Of a stretch of 64,000 bases of DNA, positions 58,659 through 64,000 are shown piece by piece. Made by a program: the position numbers and the translations under genes. This stretch comes from Ramlibacter henchirensis (GTDB taxonomy: Bacteria > Pseudomonadota > Gammaproteobacteria > Burkholderiales > Burkholderiaceae_C). The stretch's first letter is position 1. Each line of letters starts with the position of its first letter. The stretch lies in contig NZ_SMLM01000001.1 of assembly GCF_004682015.1 (NCBI RefSeq), positions 1 to 64,000 of the forward strand, in the 5' to 3' direction. The notes under the pieces were generated by a model. It saw nothing but the letters and a program-made list of their open reading frames with translations. It did no database searches and was not told where the DNA came from.

Positions 58659-60516
58659 GCGTGCCGGCTACCGCCAGGACGCGGGGAGCCTCGTCTGGTC
58701 GGCTCCCGGCTACGCCGGGATCCCTTACAGCGACGGTGACGAAGTCGAGAACAGCCTGGCGGCGGCCATCCGCGAGGCGCAGGATGTCAGCGTCCTGTCG
58801 CCGGAGTTGCGGCGCAGGATCCACGACTGGCCGTCCCGCTACCACCTGAGCAGCGCGCGGTCGAATCTCCTGCGGCCGTTCCAGTCCAGCCTGGCGGGCA
58901 AGGAAGTGCTGGAGATCGGTGCGGGCTGCGGCGCCATCACGCGATACCTCGGCGAGGCGGGCGCCGGCGTCCTGGCGCTGGAAGGCAGCCTTCGACGTGC
59001 CGGCATCGCGCGGTCGCGCACGCGTGGCCTGGCCAACGTCGAGGTCCTGGCCGAGACGTTCGACGACTTCCGCCTCGAGCATCGGTTCGACGTCGTCACG
59101 CTCATCGGCGTGCTCGAGTACGCCAACCTCTACGTGGGCGGCGCGGATCCGTTCCTGGCCATGCTCCGGCGCGCCCGCAGCCTGCTAAAGCCGGACGGCC
59201 GCCTTTTGCTCGCGATCGAGAACAAGGTCGGCCTGAAGTACTTCGCCGGCGCCAGGGAAGACCACGTCGGGATCGTCGGGTACGGCATCGAAGACCGGTA
59301 CACCGACGATGGCCCGCGGACGTTCGGCCATGTGGAACTGAAGCAGCTTCTCACCCGGGCGGGGTTCAACGCATCGTCGTTGTTCTCCCCCTTGCCGGAC
59401 TACAAGCTGCCCGTGGCCGTCATCGGGCAGGAGGGATGGGACTGCAGGGAATTCGATGCCGGCATCCTCGCAGCACAGACGGCTCGCCATGACCCGCAGC
59501 TGCCCGACGGTCTCGCCTTCGCCCCGGAACTGGCATGGCCGCCGCTGTGCGTGAACGGGCTCGGACAGGGTTTGTCGAACTCGCACCTCGTCGTCGCTTT
59601 CGCGGAAGGTGAGCCCGCCCGTTCGAATGTCCTGGCCCATTACTACAGCACGAACCGGGTCCCGCACTTCTGCAAGGAGACTCGATTCGAGCTCGGCGGC
59701 GACGGCCGGATCGACGTCGTCGTCGATCTGCTGGGCCCGCCGGCGCCAACGCAGGCGCTGATCCGGTTCCAGCCGCAGGCACGCTCCGCCTATGCGGGAG
59801 GCCGGGCCCTGTCGCTGGAATTGATGCGCATCGTCACCCAGGATGGGTGGACGCCGCAGGACGTCGCCAGCTTCATGCAGCAGTACCTCCGCATGGTCCT
59901 GGCGTTGTGCAAGCAGCCGGCCGATACGGCGCTGAGTCCGGCGACCGTGCTCCCCGGGAGCGCCTTCGACCTGCTGCCGCAGAACATCCACTTCGGCGAC
60001 GGTGGGCAACCGGTGGTGATCGACCAGGAGTGGATTTTCAACCGAGAGTTCACTGTTGGCTGGCTGGTCTTTCGCGTCCTGTCCGCGCTCGTGAATTCGG
60101 TCACCCGGTTCGGCGTCTCGACCAGCTTCCCGCCTTCGAAGGCCGCATTCTTCCTGCAGACTTACGCTGCGCTGGGTCTCGCGGTCCCCCGCGAGCAGCT
60201 CGACGCGTATGCGGAACAGGAGGCCGAGGTGCAGGCGCACATAAGCGGCCTGCCGATCGAAATGCTGCGGGAGTGGGGGCCGCAATCGAAGGTGCCCCGT
60301 CGCGTGCCCTCGTTGCACGAGGAGAACGCACGCCTGGCGCAGGAGCTTGACCGCAGCCGGCGGGAAATCGCCGGCATGCGGGCGAGCCGATCCTGGCGCA
60401 TCACCGCGCCCTTGCGTCTGCTGGTGCTGATATCGCAAGGCCGCTTCCATGAGGCGCTCCACCGGGTGAAGCTTTACGCGGGGCGGGCCTTGCGGCGCGT
60501 ACCGCCTGGCCTCTAG
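58642..60516 (+). CDS. WbdD-like polysaccharide chain-terminating methyltransferase with kinase-like domain
   Basis: 624 residues. Residues about 60-210: S-adenosylmethionine methyltransferase (KEVLEIGAGCGAITRYLGE near 89, IGVLEYANLYV, RSLLKPDGRLLLAIEN). Residues about 330-520: a kinase-like region with DLLPQNIHFGD (catalytic loop-like Asp/Asn) and VVIDQEWIF (metal-binding Asp). Residues about 553-580: coiled coil (LHEENARLAQELDRSRREIA), then an amphipathic SWRITAPLRLLVLISQGR, suited to membrane association. This domain order is that of WbdD, which caps O-antigen with methyl and phosphate and sets chain length. It follows wzt. Kinase activity needs proof. Confidence 0.75.
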   Translation: MKALLERAGYRQDAGSLVWSAPGYAGIPYSDGDEVENSLAAAIREAQDVSVLSPELRRRIHDWPSRYHLSSARSNLLRPFQSSLAGKEVLEIGAGCGAITRYLGEAGAGVLALEGSLRRAGIARSRTRGLANVEVLAETFDDFRLEHRFDVVTLIGVLEYANLYVGGADPFLAMLRRARSLLKPDGRLLLAIENKVGLKYFAGAREDHVGIVGYGIEDRYTDDGPRTFGHVELKQLLTRAGFNASSLFSPLPDYKLPVAVIGQEGWDCREFDAGILAAQTARHDPQLPDGLAFAPELAWPPLCVNGLGQGLSNSHLVVAFAEGEPARSNVLAHYYSTNRVPHFCKETRFELGGDGRIDVVVDLLGPPAPTQALIRFQPQARSAYAGGRALSLELMRIVTQDGWTPQDVASFMQQYLRMVLALCKQPADTALSPATVLPGSAFDLLPQNIHFGDGGQPVVIDQEWIFNREFTVGWLVFRVLSALVNSVTRFGVSTSFPPSKAAFFLQTYAALGLAVPREQLDAYAEQEAEVQAHISGLPIEMLREWGPQSKVPRRVPSLHEENARLAQELDRSRREIAGMRASRSWRITAPLRLLVLISQGRFHEALHRVKLYAGRALRRVPPGL

Positions 60517-60574
60517 GACAGACGCACCGCCTGAGTTCGGGTCTGCGGCAGGCCGTCACGGTCGCCACAATACA

Positions 60575-61702
60575 ATGCCGCGCCGCATGAGAGTCCTGCA
60601 CGTCTACAAGAGCTATTACCCAGACACCGTAGGCGGCATCGAACAGGTCATCTCGCAACTGGGTCGCGGCCTGGCGGCCCTGGGCCACGAGAACCGCATC
60701 TTCACCCTGAGCCCGAACCCGGTGCCCGCCGTATTGCGCTATCCCGAAGGCGAGGTGCATCGCAGCCGGCAGACGCTGGAGGTCGCCTCCAACAACGTGT
60801 CGCTCTCGGCCTTCCGCGATTTCCGCCGGCAGCTCGAATGGGCCGACGTGGTCCATTACCAGTTCCCCTGGCCTTTCGGCGACCTGCTGCATGTCGCGGT
60901 GGCCAGGCGCAAGCCCAGCGTCGTCTCCTACCAGTCCGACATCGTCCGGCAGAAGTGGCTGCTCAAGGCCTATCGGCCCCTGCGCGACAGGTTCCTGCTG
61001 TCCGTCGGCGCGGTGGTGACGACCTCGCCGCAGTACCACGCGAGCAGCGAGGTGCTGCGCAACCTGCCGGTGCCGGTGAAAGTCGTGCCGAACGGGGTGG
61101 AGGAGTCCAGCTATCCGCAACCGCGCGCCGAAGTCCTGGAGCGTTGGCGCGCGCGCCTGGGAGAAGGGTTCTTCCTGTTCGTGGGCGTGCTGCGCTACTA
61201 CAAGGGCCTGCACACCCTGGTGCAGGCGGCGCGCGGCTTCGCGGGCCAGGTGGTGATCGCGGGTGACGGGCCCGAGCGGAGCGCGCTGGAGCGGCAGGTC
61301 GGGGCGGCAACGGGGGCTGGCAACGTTCATTTGCTGGGCCGGGTTTCCGACGAGGACAAGATGGCGCTGCTGCAGTTGTGCCGCGCCTTCGTCTTCCCCT
61401 CGCACTTGCGTTCGGAGGCCTATGGCATGTCGCTGGTGGAAGCGGCGATGGCCGGCAAGCCCATGGTGAGCTGCGAGATCGGCACCGGCACGACCTTCAT
61501 CAATGAAAACGGCACGACCGGTCTCGCGATTCCCCCGGCCGATCCGGCCGCACTGCGCGTCGCCATGCAGACCTTGCTGGACGATCCCGCTCTCGCGCGA
61601 AAGCTGGGGGCGCAGGCGCGTGAACGCTTTCTCGCGCACTTCAGCGCTTCGCGGATGGCGAGCGCCTACGAGGAGATCTACGCCGGGCTGCTGGCGCGCT
61701 GA
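60575..61702 (+). CDS. Family 4 glycosyltransferase
   Basis: 375 residues, GT-B fold. N-terminal MRVLHVYKSYYPDTVGGIEQ (start ATG 60575; ATG 60587 also possible), VVPNGVEESSY at the domain linker, VIAGDGPERSALE and the C-terminal nucleotide-sugar site SEAYGMSLVEAAMAGKPMVS. Retaining transferase, GDP- or UDP-sugar dependent. Two tail-to-tail transferase genes overlap by 25 bases. Located with GDP-rhamnose genes, so GDP-D-rhamnose is a likely donor. Confidence 0.93.
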   Translation: MPRRMRVLHVYKSYYPDTVGGIEQVISQLGRGLAALGHENRIFTLSPNPVPAVLRYPEGEVHRSRQTLEVASNNVSLSAFRDFRRQLEWADVVHYQFPWPFGDLLHVAVARRKPSVVSYQSDIVRQKWLLKAYRPLRDRFLLSVGAVVTTSPQYHASSEVLRNLPVPVKVVPNGVEESSYPQPRAEVLERWRARLGEGFFLFVGVLRYYKGLHTLVQAARGFAGQVVIAGDGPERSALERQVGAATGAGNVHLLGRVSDEDKMALLQLCRAFVFPSHLRSEAYGMSLVEAAMAGKPMVSCEIGTGTTFINENGTTGLAIPPADPAALRVAMQTLLDDPALARKLGAQARERFLAHFSASRMASAYEEIYAGLLAR

Positions 61703-63078
61703 GGCGGGCCGAGCACCAGCGAGTGGATCTGCGCTGCGGTCTCGCTCCAGGAAGTGGGCCGGTAGCCGGCCGCGACCGCGTCGTTCCGCTGCCGGATCAG
61801 GTCCGGCCGACAGAAGTAATGGTCGAGCGTCTTCACCCACGCCTGCTCATCGTGCGGGTCCAGGTAATCCACCCACGCGCCGCCCACTTCCGGCAGCGAC
61901 GAAGTCGACGAGCAGACGCAGAATCTGCCGTGCGCCAGGCTCTCGGCGACGGGCAATCCCCAGCCTTCGTACAGCGAGGGATAGACCGTGAAAGCGCACG
62001 CCGAATACAAGGCCGCCAACGCCGCATCGGACACCGAGTCGAGGAGGGTGACGTGGTCACGCACCAGCGGGTCGCGCCCGATGTTCCGCACGAAGGCCGA
62101 GCCTCCCCAGGTGGGCATGCCGACCACCACCAGCCGGTAGGGCGTCTTGCCCGCGCGGCTCAACTCGCGCCACACCCGGTACAGCAGCATGTGGTTCTTG
62201 CGCGGCTCGATGGTCGAGACGAACAGCACGAAGGGCCGGTCGTTCTCGAACGGCAGCACCGGCGACGAGGCCGCAGGGCTTCGATGAACCACGGACCCGA
62301 GACGGATCACATGCGTCTCGGGACTCGCGACCCCATGCTTGCGCAGCAGCGAGCGGAAGTCGGACTCGGTCTGCCGTGAGATGCACAGGACCTGAGCCGA
62401 ATACGCCGCCATGTCCAGCATGTAGCGCTCGAAACGCTTCGCGCTCGTGGACACCAGCTTGGGAAACAGATACGGGATGAGGTCGTAGCAGATCGACGTC
62501 ATGACCAGCCCATGCTGCTGCTTCAACCGCAGCAGGGCCCTGGCCATCAGCCAGTCGGTGCCGAGCGACAGCCAGTGATCGCCGGGGGAGAACGGCTCGG
62601 GTGCCTGCGATTGGCGGCCGGCGAATGCGCGATTGCCGGCAGCGGCGGCCCACCGCGAGGCTTCCACGGTCCGGCGGGCCAGCGAGTTCAACCACGCGCC
62701 AAGCCGCGCGGGCAGATAAGGCCGAAGCCGGCCGAATTGCGCCTTGCACCGCGCGACCAGGCCCACCTTGCCGCCCCCGGTGCCGCTGCGATCCAGCCGG
62801 GCCCTGACCTCCTGGGCATCGGCCTCCGTGAACAGTCCGGTGGAGCGTTGATACCGGCAGAAGCGGACCTTCACCCCCGCGTCCGCCGCGTTCGACAGGA
62901 TCCAGCGGCAGAACTCCTGCTCGACGCGCACGATGCCCACGGGCGGGCGGGTCCATTCCAGGATGGTGGAGGCATTCACCCAGAGAACCTGGGGACGGCC
63001 ACGGTGGGGAACTGGCTCTACGCCGCGTCCTTCGGCTTCGCCGCCGCCGGGCTGGTCAGTGCGCACGTTTGGAGTCAC
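61678..63078 (-). CDS. Glycosyltransferase family 4-like
   Basis: 466 residues from GTG 63078. C-terminal Rossmann half with LFVSTIEPRKNHMLLYRVW near residue 270 and YPSLYEGWGLPVAESLAHGR near 363, typical of mannosyl/rhamnosyltransferases such as WbdA, WbpY or MtfB-like. The N-terminal half is less conserved, with LSLGTDWLMARALLRLKQ. A 23-base overlap with rmd upstream and a 25-base convergent overlap with the other transferase. Start uncertain: GTG 63066 is also possible. Confidence 0.9.
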   Translation of the reverse strand: MTPNVRTDQPGGGEAEGRGVEPVPHRGRPQVLWVNASTILEWTRPPVGIVRVEQEFCRWILSNAADAGVKVRFCRYQRSTGLFTEADAQEVRARLDRSGTGGGKVGLVARCKAQFGRLRPYLPARLGAWLNSLARRTVEASRWAAAAGNRAFAGRQSQAPEPFSPGDHWLSLGTDWLMARALLRLKQQHGLVMTSICYDLIPYLFPKLVSTSAKRFERYMLDMAAYSAQVLCISRQTESDFRSLLRKHGVASPETHVIRLGSVVHRSPAASSPVLPFENDRPFVLFVSTIEPRKNHMLLYRVWRELSRAGKTPYRLVVVGMPTWGGSAFVRNIGRDPLVRDHVTLLDSVSDAALAALYSACAFTVYPSLYEGWGLPVAESLAHGRFCVCSSTSSLPEVGGAWVDYLDPHDEQAWVKTLDHYFCRPDLIRQRNDAVAAGYRPTSWSETAAQIHSLVLGPPQRASSPA

Positions 63079-63931
63079 TCTGCGCGCGCGCCTCGCCGAG
63101 CATCCACGAGAGGGTGTCCTCGATCGGGTGCGTGGCCGGCTGCCCGACGGCCTCGACCAGGCGCGATGGGTCGCCGCTGAGCTCGTGGATCTCGTTGCGG
63201 CGCACGAGGGCCGGATCGACCTCGATCTCGATGGTGTGGTTCGACAGCCTGGAGAGCTCGGCGACCAGCTCCCGGATGCTGTAGGTGCGGGAGGAGCACA
63301 CGTTGAAAGTGCCGAAGGCGGATGAATCCAGGAGCCGGAAGTACGCGTCGCACAGGAAGCGCACGTCGTTGTACTCGCGCCGGACGTCCAGGTTCCCCAG
63401 CTTCACCACCGGGGCGCGGCGGACGAAATGGTCCACGAGCTTGGGAACCAGGAAATCGGGGGACTGGCCCGGACCCGTGTAGTTGAAAGGCCGCGTCATC
63501 ACCAGCGGGAGACTGCCGAACCGGGCGCGTGCCATGCACTCCATGGCCAGCTTGCTCATCGCGTAGTGGTTCACCGGCGAGGGCGGCTGTGATTCGGGGA
63601 TCGGGGACTGCTCGCAGTTGCCGTAGACGTTGGCGCTGCTGGCCACCAGCACTTTTCGAAGCGGCTTGCCCCGCTTGTGCACAGCGTCCAGCAGGTTGAG
63701 CGTGCCGAACAGGTTCACGTCGTAGAAGGCCCGGTCGTCCGCATGGCCGACGAAGGCGATGCCGGCGAGGTGCACCACCGAATCGAAGTCCAGTGCGTCG
63801 ACCTGCGCGGCCACGGCTTCGGCTTGCGTCAGGTCGCAATCCAGCGGCACCGCGGAGTGCCCGGCTGCTTGCGCGGCACGGATGAAATGCCGCCCCGTGA
63901 ACCCGCGGGCGCCCGTCACCAGGATCTTCAT
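63056..63931 (-). CDS. rmd: GDP-4-dehydro-6-deoxy-D-mannose reductase (RMD-type epimerase)
   Basis: 291 residues, short-chain dehydrogenase. NAD(P) motif MKILVTGARGFTGRHFI, VVHLAGIAFVGHADD, catalytic SSANVYGNC and Tyr/Lys in NHYAMSKLAMECMAR. The reading VTRPFNYTGPGQSPDFL, here MTRPFNYTGPGQSPDFLVPK, is typical of RMD. It reduces the Gmd product to GDP-D-rhamnose. The start shares one base with the gmd stop (TGATG at 63929-63933), so gmd and rmd are coupled. Confidence 0.9.
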   Translation of the reverse strand: MKILVTGARGFTGRHFIRAAQAAGHSAVPLDCDLTQAEAVAAQVDALDFDSVVHLAGIAFVGHADDRAFYDVNLFGTLNLLDAVHKRGKPLRKVLVASSANVYGNCEQSPIPESQPPSPVNHYAMSKLAMECMARARFGSLPLVMTRPFNYTGPGQSPDFLVPKLVDHFVRRAPVVKLGNLDVRREYNDVRFLCDAYFRLLDSSAFGTFNVCSSRTYSIRELVAELSRLSNHTIEIEVDPALVRRNEIHELSGDPSRLVEAVGQPATHPIEDTLSWMLGEARAQSDSKRAH

Positions 63932-64000
63932 CAGAACGAGAAGCCTTGCTCGTTGCGGCGCAGGTCCGCCTTGACCATCATGTCGCAGAGTTCTTCGAGC
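63931..64000 (-). CDS. gmd: GDP-mannose 4,6-dehydratase, C-terminal fragment (continues past the window)
   Basis: The last 22 residues are visible and end LCDMMVKADLRRNEQGFSF, the common Gmd C-terminus. The rest lies beyond position 64000. Gmd makes GDP-4-keto-6-deoxymannose, the substrate of Rmd. Confidence 0.75.
   Translation of the reverse strand, partial: LEELCDMMVKADLRRNEQGFSF

Overview
This window is high-GC bacterial chromosome. Gene content points to a Comamonadaceae-type betaproteobacterium (Ramlibacter/Variovorax-like), judging from tightly packed overlapping genes, several Bug/LysR/Leu-binding proteins, a UraD-allantoate amidohydrolase fusion, polyhydroxyalkanoate (PHA) genes and dispersed palindromic repeats that I recognise from that group. 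This placement is inference from sequence style, not a database match. I see no rRNA, tRNA, CRISPR array, insertion sequence or phage gene.

Layout. 0-3 kb: urtCDE, the end of a urea ABC importer operon whose gene junctions each carry a different interspersed repeat. 3-8 kb: small proteins, then a minus-strand unit of binding protein, ATPase, permease (NitT/TauT family) and ureD. 8-18.3 kb: purine/ureide catabolism, with an M20 hydrolase, a UraD-allantoate amidohydrolase fusion, the allantoinase puuE, a GntR regulator, uraH, then xdhC, the urate hydroxylase puuD, a YjbQ protein and a glycerate 2-kinase. 18.3-21 kb: DUF1232, Asp-box and DUF2243 proteins. 21-28.4 kb: an indolepyruvate oxidoreductase operon (iorA, iorB, Bug binding protein, thioesterase) with a divergent LysR gene, then an alpha/beta hydrolase. 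28.5-30.8 kb: a run of very small unrecognised proteins and a mini-metalloprotease. 30.9-40.6 kb: xanthine dehydrogenase xdhAB divergent from a LysR gene fused by overlap to a nucleoside-type ABC importer (ATPase, two permeases, BMP lipoprotein). 40.7-48 kb: an adhesin-E-like protein, FimV, adenine deaminase, a DUF2817 peptidase, an M20 amidohydrolase and argE. 48-56.1 kb: an orphan Leu/Ile/Val-type binding protein, a molybdopterin oxidoreductase, an aminopeptidase and PHA/lipid-related genes (PHA-system protein, acyl-CoA-binding protein, hemerythrin, TPR, TetR, phasin). 56.4-64 kb: an ABC-dependent polysaccharide export locus (wzm, wzt, a WbdD-like terminator, two glycosyltransferases, rmd, and the 3' end of gmd).

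How the genes fit together. Nucleosides and bases would enter through the BMP-type importer, and adenine deaminase feeds hypoxanthine to XdhAB (matured by XdhC). PuuD, UraH, UraD, PuuE and the allantoate hydrolase then take urate to ureidoglycine/ureidoglycolate. Urea from this route, or imported by Urt, would go to urease, of which only the accessory gene ureD is here. Glyoxylate could be recovered through glycerate and the glycerate 2-kinase. The polysaccharide locus resembles the D-rhamnan (A-band/common antigen) logic: Gmd and Rmd make GDP-D-rhamnose, Wzm/Wzt export the chain and a methyltransferase-kinase caps it.
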